Position numbers and translations under genes: made by a program. The notes below the pieces were generated by a model. It searched no databases. It was not told the origin of the DNA and saw only the letters and a program-made list of their open reading frames with translations. From positions 1 through 48,603 of the forward strand of contig JASJDA010000061.1 of assembly GCA_030065755.1 (NCBI GenBank): a stretch of DNA of 48,603 nucleotides, read 5' to 3'. Of the stretch, positions 35,356 through 43,704 are shown in pieces (position 1 is the stretch's first letter; each line of letters opens with the position of its first letter). This DNA comes from Prochloraceae cyanobacterium (lineage in GTDB: Bacteria > Cyanobacteriota > Cyanobacteriia > Cyanobacteriales > JASJDA01).

Positions 35356-37458
35356 ATGGGAAAAGTCATTGGTATAGACTTGGGGACAACTAATAGTTGC
35401 GTTGCCGTACTAGAAGGGGGAAAACCACTAGTCATAACCAACGCAGAGGGAGGACGCATCACCCCTAGTATGGTAGGATTTGATAAAAATAAAGTCCGCC
35501 TGGTAGGTCAAGTAGCCAAACGCCAAGCGGTAATGAACCCCTTTAATACTGTTTACAGCATTAAACGCTTTATTGGACGTCGATGGGAAGATACGGAGGT
35601 GGAGCGCGATCGAGTTCCTTACAAATGCGTTAAAGGTCGTGACAATACTGTAGACGTCGAAATTCAAGAGCGCAAATACACTCCTCAAGAAATATCCGCC
35701 ATTATTCTGCAAAAGCTTAAGGCTGATGCCGAGCAATTTTTAGGAGAACCAGTAACTCAAGCCTTAATTACAGTTCCAGCATATTTTACGGACGCTCAAC
35801 GACAAGCAACTAAAGATGCTGGCACGATCGCCGGTTTAGAAGTACTGCGAATTATCAACGAACCTACAGCAGCAGCTTTAGCTTATGGACTAGACAAACA
35901 AGACGTCGAACAGCAAATATTGGTATTTGACTTGGGGGGAGGAACTTTCGACGTTTCAATTCTGCAGCTGGGAGATGGAGTATTTGAAGTAAAAGCCACT
36001 TCTGGTAACAATCATTTGGGTGGAGATGATTTTGATAATGTTATTGTTGCCTGGATGGTCGAAAAGTTCCAGGAACTAGAAGGAATAGATCTCAATAATG
36101 ATAAGATGGCGCTTCAGCGCCTGCGAGAAGCAGCAGAAAAAGCCAAAATCGAACTCTCAAGCACTGTTACTACTTCCATAAATTTACCCTTTATTTCCGC
36201 AGATGAGACTGGGCCAAAGCATCTAGAAATGCAACTGTCTAGATCTGAATTCGAGCAATTGGCAAGCGAGTTAATAGAGGCAACAATTTCTCCCATAAAA
36301 CAAGCTCTCAAAGATGCCGAATTAGAAGCAGAAGACATCGATCGCATTATCTTAGTTGGAGGCTCCACTCGCATTCCAGCAGTTCAAAAAGCTATTGAAG
36401 ATTTATTTAACAAACCTCCAGAAAGGGGAGTCAATCCTGACGAAGCAGTAGGATTGGGAGCGGCAATTCAAGGAGGTATTTTAGGAGGAGAAGTAGACGA
36501 TCTACTTCTATTGGACGTAACTCCATTATCTTTAGGTATCGAAACTTTAGGAGAGGTATTCACAAAAATTATCGATCGCAATACCACTATTCCAACTAGC
36601 AAGTCTGAAATATTTTCTACTGCTATTGACGGACAAACATCAGTAGAAATTCACGTTCTTCAAGGAGAACGCGCCATGGCTATTGATAATATCAGTTTGG
36701 GAAAATTCGTACTTACTGGTATTCCTATGGCTGCGCGAGGTATACCTCAAATTGATGTAAGATTTGAAATAGATGTCAATGGAATTTTAAAAGTTTCTGC
36801 TATTGACTTGGGTACTAATAGAGAGCAAAGCATTCGGATTTCTAATACAGGAAATCTCAATTCTAATGAAGTAGAAAGGATGCGACAAGAGGCAGAAAAA
36901 TATGCTGCTTTTGACCAGAAACAAATAGAATTGACAAAATTAAAGAACGAAGCTCAGGCTCTATTATACGACTACGAACAACAAGAACAAGATCGAAAAG
37001 ACATCGAAGACGTAATTCCGGAAAAAGTTAGATTAGAAGTCCAGGAGAAAAAAGAACTTTTAGAAATAGGAATTGAAAATCATTCCATCGAGATAGAACA
37101 GTTTAAGAACGTCATAGAAGACTTTAAAAAAGCTGCTTTTAAAGCTGGTGAAATGCACTATACTGGGAAAAATAAACAAGAAGAAAAGCAGCCGGAAAAA
37201 GTTGAAGATGAAGAATTAAGAAGCATTGAACAAGAAATTCTGACTGGGTTAAGCGAAAAATTAACTATTGCTAGCTCGCCGCCGCCTCAAATAGAGAAAA
37301 AATTAGAGCTTGAAGACGATGATGAAAAAATTCTGACTGGCTTAATTGAAGAATTGACTAATATAAAATCGCCAATTCAAATAGATGGTAACTTGGAGTT
37401 TGAAGACGACGAAACTATTGTCAGTGAAAGCGATATCGACTACGAAGCTGTTGACTGA
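35356..37458 (+). CDS. dnaK: Hsp70 chaperone DnaK (probably DnaK1-type)
   Basis: A 700-aa Hsp70. [18 protein letters not shown], the phosphate-2 loop [14 protein letters not shown] and [15 protein letters not shown] form the nucleotide-binding domain, followed by the substrate-binding domain and helical lid. It is longer than standard DnaK (about 635). The last 80 residues are acidic and contain two tandem copies of a roughly 30-residue unit ([10 protein letters not shown]... and [10 protein letters not shown]..., each ending in an acidic run). It lacks the EEVD-like end. Cyanobacteria have several DnaKs; the size and the grpE link suggest DnaK1, from memory of Synechocystis. The frame stays open for 57 codons after the stop. 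Confidence 0.93.
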   Translation: MGKVIGIDLGTTNSCVAVLEGGKPLVITNAEGGRITPSMVGFDKNKVRLVGQVAKRQAVMNPFNTVYSIKRFIGRRWEDTEVERDRVPYKCVKGRDNTVDVEIQERKYTPQEISAIILQKLKADAEQFLGEPVTQALITVPAYFTDAQRQATKDAGTIAGLEVLRIINEPTAAALAYGLDKQDVEQQILVFDLGGGTFDVSILQLGDGVFEVKATSGNNHLGGDDFDNVIVAWMVEKFQELEGIDLNNDKMALQRLREAAEKAKIELSSTVTTSINLPFISADETGPKHLEMQLSRSEFEQLASELIEATISPIKQALKDAELEAEDIDRIILVGGSTRIPAVQKAIEDLFNKPPERGVNPDEAVGLGAAIQGGILGGEVDDLLLLDVTPLSLGIETLGEVFTKIIDRNTTIPTSKSEIFSTAIDGQTSVEIHVLQGERAMAIDNISLGKFVLTGIPMAARGIPQIDVRFEIDVNGILKVSAIDLGTNREQSIRISNTGNLNSNEVERMRQEAEKYAAFDQKQIELTKLKNEAQALLYDYEQQEQDRKDIEDVIPEKVRLEVQEKKELLEIGIENHSIEIEQFKNVIEDFKKAAFKAGEMHYTGKNKQEEKQPEKVEDEELRSIEQEILTGLSEKLTIASSPPPQIEKKLELEDDDEKILTGLIEELTNIKSPIQIDGNLEFEDDETIVSESDIDYEAVD

Positions 37459-37632
37459 GAAGTTTTTTATGACCATATATTAGTCCCTCGTAATGGAGCA
37501 ACTAATATTTTATTCTTGACCAGAGATAATGTTGTAGCCACAGGCAATTTTTATACTCAGCTAATCGATCGCGTTAAACTATTAGCAAAACTAGATATTA
37601 TTTCTGCGATAAATACGCGGAAGATCTCTTAG
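37459..37632 (+). other. Open frame continuing dnaK past its stop
   Basis: In the dnaK frame, 57 sense codons follow the TGA, encoding EVFYDHILVPRNGATNILFL, then ...GNFYTQLIDRVKLLAKLDI and a stop at 37630-37632. There is no ATG. It could be a former C-terminal extension of dnaK, a remnant of another gene, or chance. The rest of the gap up to 37705 shows nothing else. Confidence 0.3.
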
Positions 37633-37705
37633 TTTTATAGGAAAAAACTAATAAGATTCATTTGCCTAGTTTCACAGACGATCGCATTTTAGGAGAGAGA
37701 AAACT

Positions 37706-37829
37706 TTGCCACATACAATTGTTACCGAAATTTGCGAAGGAGTAGCAGATTGCGTTGATGCTTGTCCTGTAGCCTGCATTCACCCAGGTCCTGGAAAAAA
37801 TGCTAAAGGAACTGATTGGTACTGGATAG
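37706..37829 (+). CDS. 2[4Fe-4S] ferredoxin, exon 1 (interrupted by group II intron)
   Basis: Exon 1 encodes MPHTIVTEICEGVADCVDAC and PVACIHPGPGKNAKGTDWYWI, starting at TTG 37706 with AGGAGAGAG about 10 bases upstream. With exon 2 (40394-40497) it forms a 75-aa ferredoxin, 228 nt in frame. The first cysteine set here is CxxxxxCxxxCPxxC and the second set is CxxCxxCxxxCP in exon 2. Small proteins of this kind are electron carriers; this one is cyanobacterial in style, role unknown. The intron sits in the Asp codon of WYWID-FATC, just before cluster two. Function depends on splicing. Confidence 0.88.
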
Positions 37830-38476
37830 GTGCGAACCGTTCGCTTTAAATGAGTAGTAACACTCAGGGACAAGCGGCTAACGGTTAAGAAAAGTTACTT
37901 TGTAACAAAAATTAACGTTAGACAACTTAGATTTCGTGTTGGTGAGAGAGTAATCTCAAGTCCAACCCCCTGGATGCAAGGGTGAAAGCGCATCCCCACC
38001 GATATGAAGTGGTATCTCATGTTTGGTGAAGCGGGATGTTAAAAGGTGGTAACTCAAAACCTGATTGGGAATCCCATCGAAGCAGCTAGCTATGAGTAGG
38101 AGACAAACTTCTGTTTGAATCGTCGTCATACCAAACCAGCCAAAACAGGTTGATAGGCTGGGAACAAAAGTTCAAAGGGTCAAGAAATAGGTAGTCGATT
38201 TTGCCTATTTAAAAGAAGTACATATCTATCCCTGTACTTTGGCATCCAATAACAACCCTCGGCGAATAGGAAGACTCTAAGGTTAGAAACCAACGAAATC
38301 TAGGAACGGGATAACCCTAATAAGGTTCTCAATTTGGTCGATTTAATTGAGTAGTAACCAGCGCAAGCCTTGTTAGGGAAGGATAGGGTCAAAAGCGAAT
38401 GCCCGAAGTAATGTTCGGGATATGCCAACAGACCCACGGTGAGATGAAAGATAAAGTCTAGAGTAAAAGTAAAGTT

Positions 38477-40318
38477 ATGAACACGGATACACCGATGTAT
38501 GAATGGAATACTCTCCCCTGGCGACAGCTAGAAAAGCGAGTATTCAAGCTTCAAAAAAGAATTTATCAAGCCTCTCTTCGTGGAGATGTCAAAGTAGTTC
38601 GCAGACTCCAAAAACTTCTGATTAGCTCGTGGTCAGCTAAAGCAATTGCAGTCCGAAAAGTAACCCAGGATAACCAAGGGAAGAAAGCGGAGCGCCCGCT
38701 CGGAGGTTGCCTCCGAGCAAGGACGCACCAAGCAACGGCAGGGGTTGATGGTATTAAATCATTAAGCCCCAAGAAAAGAATGGAATTGGTTAATAGACTG
38801 AAAGTAAACGGCAAATCCAAGCCTAATCGCAGAATTTGGATACCAAAACCAGGCAAAGGGTCGCGCCCGCTCGGAGGTTACCTCCGAGTAAGGACGCACC
38901 AAGCAGCTGAAAAACGCCCCTTGGGGATTCCCACGATAGAAGAAAGAGCTAAACAGGCTTTAGCTAAAATGGCTCTAGAACCTGAATGGGAATCAAAATT
39001 TGAAGACAACTCATACGGATTCAGACCTGGACGTTCCTGTCACGATGCAATAAGTGCAATCCACAAAGCTTTATGTCAAAAACCAAAATATATCCTAGAT
39101 GCGGATATAACCAAATGTTTTGACAAAATTGACCATCAAAAACTATTAGAGAAAATCAACACATTCCCCAAACTCAGAAGACAGATAAAAGTCTGGCTGA
39201 AATCAGGGGTAATGGATAAGGGTAGGCTATCCCCTACTCAAGAAGGAACGCCACAGGGAGGAGTGGTGTCCCCATTACTAGCAAATATCGCCTTACACGG
39301 AATGGAAGACTTTATTAAAGATTGTTTTCCAGAAAAAGAGGGATATAAACACGGAAAATACTGGAATAGACCAACCCCCAACATAATAAGATATGCTGAC
39401 GACTTCGTTGTTTTACATAAAGACATAGAAGTAATACAGCAATGTAAATCTCTAATAGAAACATGGCTACATGATATAGGTCTACAACTAAAATCAGAGA
39501 AGACCAGAATAAGTCACAGTCTAGAAAAATACAACGGAAATCTAGGATTTAATTTTCTAGGGTTCCACATTCAACACTATAAGGTTGGAAAATACAAATC
39601 TGGACTCAACTCAAAAAGGAAACCTCTGGGACATAAGCTAAAAATTAAACCTTCAAAAGAAAGTATTAAGCTACATCTAAAGAAAATTGAAGAAGTAATC
39701 GATAAACATCGGGCATCTAAACCCGAAACAATTGTCGGGCTACTGAATCCGATTATCAAAGGATGGAGTAATTACTTTAGTGGAGCAATAAGTAGCGAGA
39801 CATTCAGGCTAGTAGACCACCTAACATATCAAAAACTCAGAAGATGGGCGAACAGGAGACACCCAAATAAAGGGAAAAAATGGGTTAAAGATAAATATTG
39901 GAAATCTGTAAATAACCGAAACTGGGTCTTCTGTGAAACTTATGAAAATAAAATCACCTATTCACTTACTAATCACTCGGATACCAAAATAATCCGACAC
40001 GTGAAGGTTAAAGGAAATAAATCTCCTTTCGACGGTGACTTTATCTACTGGAGTAAAAGATTAAGGCAATACCCTGAAACTTCCACAAGAATAAAAACAT
40101 TACTTAAGAAGCAAAAGGGTAAATGCACAATATGCAAGTTATCATTCACCAGCCAAGATATTCTGGAAATCGACCACATAAAACCCAAAAGTCAGGGCGG
40201 TAATGATACTTATAAGAACCTGCAACTACTACACAGACATTGCCACGACATCAAAAGCACTTGGGATTACATCGAGTGGAAAGAACAGAGGTATTCGTGT
40301 CAAGAATCATCTCATTGA
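38477..40318 (+). CDS. ltrA: Group II intron reverse transcriptase/maturase with HNH endonuclease
   Basis: A 613-aa intron-encoded protein. Reverse-transcriptase blocks include RPLGIPTIEERAKQALAKMALEPEWE (about 147-172), SYGFRPGRSCHDA, ILDADITKCFDKIDH, GTPQGGVVSPLLANIALHGME and the catalytic YADD (306-309). The X/maturase domain follows (about 380-470). The C-terminal HNH domain (547-613) has CTIC, LEIDHIKPKSQGGND, HRHCH. Two in-frame 16-residue insertions, 71-86 and 129-144, look foreign to the fold (see the repeats). The stop is 2 bp before domain V. Whether the protein is active with the insertions is unknown. Confidence 0.93.
   Translation: MNTDTPMYEWNTLPWRQLEKRVFKLQKRIYQASLRGDVKVVRRLQKLLISSWSAKAIAVRKVTQDNQGKKAERPLGGCLRARTHQATAGVDGIKSLSPKKRMELVNRLKVNGKSKPNRRIWIPKPGKGSRPLGGYLRVRTHQAAEKRPLGIPTIEERAKQALAKMALEPEWESKFEDNSYGFRPGRSCHDAISAIHKALCQKPKYILDADITKCFDKIDHQKLLEKINTFPKLRRQIKVWLKSGVMDKGRLSPTQEGTPQGGVVSPLLANIALHGMEDFIKDCFPEKEGYKHGKYWNRPTPNIIRYADDFVVLHKDIEVIQQCKSLIETWLHDIGLQLKSEKTRISHSLEKYNGNLGFNFLGFHIQHYKVGKYKSGLNSKRKPLGHKLKIKPSKESIKLHLKKIEEVIDKHRASKPETIVGLLNPIIKGWSNYFSGAISSETFRLVDHLTYQKLRRWANRRHPNKGKKWVKDKYWKSVNNRNWVFCETYENKITYSLTNHSDTKIIRHVKVKGNKSPFDGDFIYWSKRLRQYPETSTRIKTLLKKQKGKCTICKLSFTSQDILEIDHIKPKSQGGNDTYKNLQLLHRHCHDIKSTWDYIEWKEQRYSCQESSH
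38692..38734 (+). repeat. In-frame palindromic insertion A in the RT gene
   Basis: A 43-bp unit containing GCTCGGAGG-TTG-CCTCCGAGC, a nine-pair hairpin, matching unit B (38863-38905) at 41 of 43 positions. With a few flanking bases it forms a 48-bp, 16-codon insert (38687-38734) encoding AERPLGGCLRARTHQA between NQGKK and TAGVDG, where intron reverse transcriptases normally run straight through. Confidence 0.8.
38863..38905 (+). repeat. In-frame palindromic insertion B in the RT gene
   Basis: Second copy, with one hairpin pair weakened (TCGGAGG-TTA-CCTCCGA). The 48-bp insert 38861-38908 encodes SRPLGGYLRVRTHQAA between KPGKG and EKRPLGIPT, splitting the well-known KPGKGEKRPLGIPT block of group II RTs. 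It is in the same reading frame as copy A. Confidence 0.8.
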
Positions 40319-40319
40319 G

Positions 40320-40353
40320 GAGCGCAGTGACGAGAAATTGTCATGCTGCGTTC
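40320..40353 (+). ncRNA. Group II intron domain V
   Basis: A 34-nt hairpin beginning GAGCGCAG, with GACGA-GAAA-TTGTC forming the distal stem capped by a GNRA tetraloop and TGCTGCGTTC closing the base. It contains the catalytic AGC triad. Length and layout are those of a standard domain V. Confidence 0.9.
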
Positions 40354-40393
40354 TGTAGTCGAGTTAGGAAGGTGACTTCCTAGCTTAGATAAC

Positions 40394-40497
40394 ACTTCGC
40401 AACCTGCATTGATTGCGGAATTTGCTTGCAAGTCTGTCCAGTAGAAGGAGCTATTCTTCCAGAAGAAAGACCAGATTTACAAAAAACACCACAGTAG
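40394..40497 (+). CDS. 2[4Fe-4S] ferredoxin, exon 2
   Basis: Exon 2 begins with AC completing the Asp codon, then encodes FATCIDCGICLQVCPVEGAI and LPEERPDLQKTPQ, stop at 40495-40497. It holds the CIDCGICLQVCP cluster. In the unspliced DNA this frame has no start. See exon 1. Confidence 0.88.
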
Positions 40498-40540
40498 AGA
40501 AGTTCTAGAAAAAGTCTGTTGTTGGGAGATAGGTATCTAT

Positions 40541-40710
40541 CAAGTGACATACTCCCGCACTGAATCAAAGATTACAGTGCAGGCTTCTTGCCAAATCCAG
40601 CCAACGCTTCGGATATTAAGCAAGCTTTATTTTAAGTCCACGGAATGCCCTACCCCTTGACCCACGCTGACCTTAACAGGTACAGACGTGGGGACATCGA
40701 AGCTTTAAGC
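40541..40710 (-). mobile_element. Probable decayed right end of a TnpB element
   Basis: The segment CAAGTGACATACTCCCGCAC with hairpin GCACTG/CAGTGC (40557-40580) and GGCTTCTTGCC is of the type found at the right ends of cyanobacterial TnpB elements. A short minus-strand frame (about 40627-40702), DVPTSVPVKVSVGQG and VGHSVDLK then stop, resembles the variable tail of TnpB. No catalytic part remains. Recognition is from memory of such ends. Confidence 0.4.
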
Positions 40711-40740
40711 TAAGAACCAATACCAACTATCTAGTAGCCA

Positions 40741-41469
40741 ATGGAAAATTTGTTAGAAGTTCAAGATGTATATGCTGGCTATATAAAAGATTTAAATATT
40801 CTCCAAGGGATTAACTTTACAATTGCGCCAGGAGAGTTAGTAGCAGTAATAGGACCTAACGGTGCTGGGAAGTCAACTCTGGCAAAAACTATTTTTGGAC
40901 TGTTGACCCCCAATAAAGGCAAAATTATTTTTAAAAACGAGAATATTGCCGGTCAAAAGTCCGATCGAATAGTTCGTCGCGGAATGTGTTATGTCCCTCA
41001 AATCTCTAATGTATTTCCCACTCTTTCGGTAGAAGAAAACCTAGAAATGGGAGCTTTTATCAGTCAAGGTTCTTTGCGAAAAGAAAAAGAAAGAATATAT
41101 ACTATGTTTCCCAAGTTAGCACAGAGACGCAAACAACAAGCAGGTACCCTTTCTGGAGGAGAGCGTCAGATGTTGGCAATGGGAAGAGCATTAATGCTCG
41201 ATCCAGATTTACTACTGTTAGATGAGCCTTCAGCAGCTTTGTCCCCGATTCTAGTACATGACGTATTCGAGCAAATTAAAGGGATTAATCAAAGCGGAAA
41301 AGCAATAGTTTTAGTAGAACAAAATGCTAAAAAAGCCTTATTAATGGCAGATCGGGGTTACGTATTAGAAAGCGGACGCGATCGCTTCTGCGGCACTGGG
41401 TCAGAATTGTTAAACGATCCCAAAGTAGCCGAACTTTACTTAGGAGGCGCTTATCGCCCTACAGAATAG
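40741..41469 (+). CDS. ABC transporter ATPase, LivF/branched-chain amino acid type
   Basis: A 242-aa ATPase. Walker A GPNGAGKST (about 39-47), Q-loop VPQ, signature LSGGERQMLAMGRALM, Walker B LLLLDEPSAAL, and the switch His position reads VEQNAKKAL as in LivF. LivF-type proteins power uptake of neutral/branched amino acids or urea together with LivG and two permeases. None of these partners is adjacent, which is usual in cyanobacteria where Nat genes are scattered. Confidence 0.88.
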   Translation: MENLLEVQDVYAGYIKDLNILQGINFTIAPGELVAVIGPNGAGKSTLAKTIFGLLTPNKGKIIFKNENIAGQKSDRIVRRGMCYVPQISNVFPTLSVEENLEMGAFISQGSLRKEKERIYTMFPKLAQRRKQQAGTLSGGERQMLAMGRALMLDPDLLLLDEPSAALSPILVHDVFEQIKGINQSGKAIVLVEQNAKKALLMADRGYVLESGRDRFCGTGSELLNDPKVAELYLGGAYRPTE

Positions 41470-41556
41470 AAGTGCTTCATTAACTAACTTTATAAGTTGT
41501 AAGATAAAAAACAAAATCGTGTACGATCGGAGCATGGGAGCAAGCCCTTAACCTAG

Positions 41557-42702
41557 ATGGCAAAAGTTAAGTTACAAGGTATCACGCGCAAATTTGGTAA
41601 TGTTAGCGCAATAGAAAATATTAGCTTAGAAATTGCCGACGGGCAGTTTTGCGTTTTAGTTGGGCCATCAGGATGTGGAAAATCAACAATTTTGCGGGCG
41701 ATCGCTGGTTTAGAATCAGTAACAGCAGGAAAAATTTACATCGGAGATACCTTAGTCAATCAGGTTCCAGCAAGAGCTAGGGACGTAGCAATGGTGTTTC
41801 AGAATTATGCACTCTATCCCCACATGAGTGTAGAGCAAAACCTAGCTTTCGGGCTGCGAATGCGCAAGTTAGATGAGAAGATAATAGGCGAGCGCGTAGA
41901 AACAGTGGCGAGAATACTCGATATCGAACACCTATTGAGGCGCAAACCCAAACAACTATCTGGAGGACAACAGCAACGGGTAGCTTTGGGAAGAGCGATC
42001 GCTCGTCAACCTAAAGTATTTTTACTCGACGAACCCCTATCAAATTTAGACGCTCAATTGCGGGACGACACTAGAGCAGAATTAAAACAGCTCCACGCTA
42101 GGCTGGGTATAACCACTATATACGTCACTCACGATCAAGTAGAAGCAATGACCCTAGCTGACAAAATTGTAGTGCTAAATGGTGGTAAAATTCAGCAAAT
42201 TGCTTCTCCACAAGATATTTACACTTATCCAGCTAATCGAATGGTAGCTACTTTTCTAGGTAGTCCGCCAATGAATATACTTCCCGTAACCTATACTAAG
42301 GGCAATTTCCTACTTCACAAACAGTCTTTGCCTGTAAAAGCTAATATGGAGGAGAAACTGCAGCCCCGTGAAGGTCAAGCTTTCGATTTAGGTATTCGTC
42401 CAGAACATATCGTTATTGCATCCCATATTGCCTCTCACAAGCATAAAGAAGACACAGATGAGTCTACAAATCATTTCGCTCAACTGAAATTAATTGTAGA
42501 TGTAGTCGAACCTCTAGGAAGGGAAACTTTAGTGAGAGGAACTTTACCTGGATGTAGCGTACCTCTAAATCTTCACGCTCCTGCTTATTGGCGCGGATAT
42601 CCAGGCGATCGCCTCACAGTACAACTAGATTTGGATCAGCTCTTTATCTTTGATGCCAAAACGGGAAAAATTATCTATCCAAAAAATGAGAGCTTCTATT
42701 AA
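41557..42702 (+). CDS. MalK/UgpC-type sugar ABC transporter ATPase
   Basis: A 381-aa ATPase of the CUT1 class. Walker A GPSGCGKST, Q-loop VFQNYALYPHM, signature LSGGQQQRVALGRAI, Walker B VFLLDEPLSNLD and the switch His in VTHDQVEAM are intact. The C-terminal TOBE regulatory domain has FLGSPPMNILPV and LGIRPEHI. Such ATPases often serve several sugar or compatible-solute importers (for example glucosylglycerol GgtA). No permease is nearby. It overlaps the next small gene by 17 bp. Confidence 0.9.
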   Translation: MAKVKLQGITRKFGNVSAIENISLEIADGQFCVLVGPSGCGKSTILRAIAGLESVTAGKIYIGDTLVNQVPARARDVAMVFQNYALYPHMSVEQNLAFGLRMRKLDEKIIGERVETVARILDIEHLLRRKPKQLSGGQQQRVALGRAIARQPKVFLLDEPLSNLDAQLRDDTRAELKQLHARLGITTIYVTHDQVEAMTLADKIVVLNGGKIQQIASPQDIYTYPANRMVATFLGSPPMNILPVTYTKGNFLLHKQSLPVKANMEEKLQPREGQAFDLGIRPEHIVIASHIASHKHKEDTDESTNHFAQLKLIVDVVEPLGRETLVRGTLPGCSVPLNLHAPAYWRGYPGDRLTVQLDLDQLFIFDAKTGKIIYPKNESFY

Positions 42703-42979
42703 AGACGAAATTATTTACATTAACTGCGAAGACCTTCCCCATTACAAAAAAGGCGGCTCGATCGTTCGCAATAGCTATTTTTGGTCATTAAAATCTATTT
42801 CCTGCTATTGTGTCAGAGGTAAGGATTGGGAATACGATCGCGATGTCTGGGTTGCTCTCTCGAGAATGCTAAATTCCTTCAGTCAGTCAGGATATTTAAG
42901 CGCTGTCGAAACTATTCTCGAATTTCCTCCCACACAACAAATTCCTTCAATTCTGCGATCTGTTTCCACTTGGCTTTGA
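42686..42979 (+). CDS. Hypothetical protein, 97 aa
   Basis: Starting at ATG 42686 (MRASIKDEIIYINCEDLPHY) and overlapping the ABC ATPase by 17 bp, it encodes a 97-aa soluble protein with several aromatics (NSYFWSLKSISCYCVRG, DVWVALSRMLNSF). The overlap suggests translational coupling to the ATPase. The start at 42650 overlaps more and is less likely. No known family. Confidence 0.6.
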   Translation: MRASIKDEIIYINCEDLPHYKKGGSIVRNSYFWSLKSISCYCVRGKDWEYDRDVWVALSRMLNSFSQSGYLSAVETILEFPPTQQIPSILRSVSTWL

Positions 42980-43019
42980 TATGAATTCCGTTTAATTAAT
43001 CATAAATACCGTAACAGCA

Positions 43020-43122
43020 ATGGGGAGACGGGGAGACGGGGCGATCGGGAAACACAATAAAAATGAGTTAACAAACAGAAAACTTAATCTCCCCGTCCCC
43101 CAGTCCCCCACTCTCCCCATAC
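43020..43122. repeat. GC-rich inverted repeat in AT-rich gap
   Basis: Left arm GGGGAGACGGGGAGACGGGG (about 43022-43041) and right arm CTCCCCGTCCCCCAG...CTCTCCCC (about 43090-43119) can pair imperfectly, separated by about 50 bp. This type of G-rich/C-rich inverted repeat is common in cyanobacterial intergenic DNA. The remainder of 42980-43399 is AT-rich, probably with the HU promoter near its right end; I see no gene. Confidence 0.55.
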
Positions 43123-43399
43123 CTCAAATTTATCAGTACTGGAGTACCAATAAAAGTCACAATTATACTTTTGTAGCTCTCAAAAATGCCAAATTCTAAA
43201 AAAAATTGCTCTAATCTACATAAAATAGACGTTTCAGGGCTCTATATTGGGCAAGTAGAGCTAAGAACGATCCAGTAAAACTTCGAGTCTATGGGTAGTT
43301 CAGCTATTTATAATGCAAAATACTCTATAATTGGCTCACTTCGGAGTGCGAAGGTAAAGCTCAATAGAGCAAAAACAACTAAAACAAAGGAGATTTAGG

Positions 43400-43693
43400 A
43401 TGAATAAAGGAGAATTAGTAGATAAGGTTGCTCAAAAAGCCACTGTTACTAAAAAACAAGCAGATGCGGTGATTACTGCTGCGATCGAAACGATCATGGA
43501 AGCAGTCTCCGAAGGCGATAAAGTGACCTTAGTAGGCTTTGGCTCCTTTGAAAGAAGGCATCGTAAAGAAAGGGAAGGACGCAATCCCAAAACAGGTGAA
43601 AAGATGGAAATCCCTGAAACTATGGTTCCAGCTTTTTCTGCTGGAAAGCTTTTCAAGGAAAAAGTAGCGCCCAAGAAGGCCGGAGACGAGTAA
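43400..43693 (+). CDS. HU-family nucleoid DNA-binding protein
   Basis: A 97-aa histone-like protein: MNKGELVDKVAQKATVTKKQ at the N-terminus, VTLVGFGSFERRHRKEREGRNPKTGE for the DNA-binding arm, and PAFSAGKLFKEKV at the C-terminus. It bends and compacts DNA. The arm normally carries the RNP motif; here NPKTGE is present. A ribosome-binding site AAGGAG lies 8 bases upstream of the ATG. The next gene starts 11 bp after the stop. Confidence 0.96.
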   Translation: MNKGELVDKVAQKATVTKKQADAVITAAIETIMEAVSEGDKVTLVGFGSFERRHRKEREGRNPKTGEKMEIPETMVPAFSAGKLFKEKVAPKKAGDE

Positions 43694-43704
43694 CAAAAGT
43701 CACT

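Larger units (their letters stand above)
37830..40393 (+). mobile_element. Complete group II intron in a ferredoxin gene
   Basis: The intron begins GTGCG, the group II 5' consensus, and ends in AC. Removal joins ATA-G to AC-TTC and restores IDFATCIDCG. EBS1 CTATCC (38226-38231) lies in the loop of a hairpin closed by AAGTAC/GTACTT and pairs with IBS1 GGATAG (37824-37829). EBS2 TACCAA (38129-38134) pairs with IBS2 TTGGTA (37816-37821). Domain IV encodes a reverse transcriptase (38477-40318), domain V is 40320-40353, and a domain VI-like stem (AGGAAG-GTGA-CTTCCT) follows. All parts needed for splicing and retrohoming appear present. Confidence 0.93.

Noticed and set aside
40380-40568. 62-aa minus-strand frame over the ferredoxin exon 2
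   Set aside because: It is the shadow of exon 2 plus a transposon end; no motif and no conserved start.
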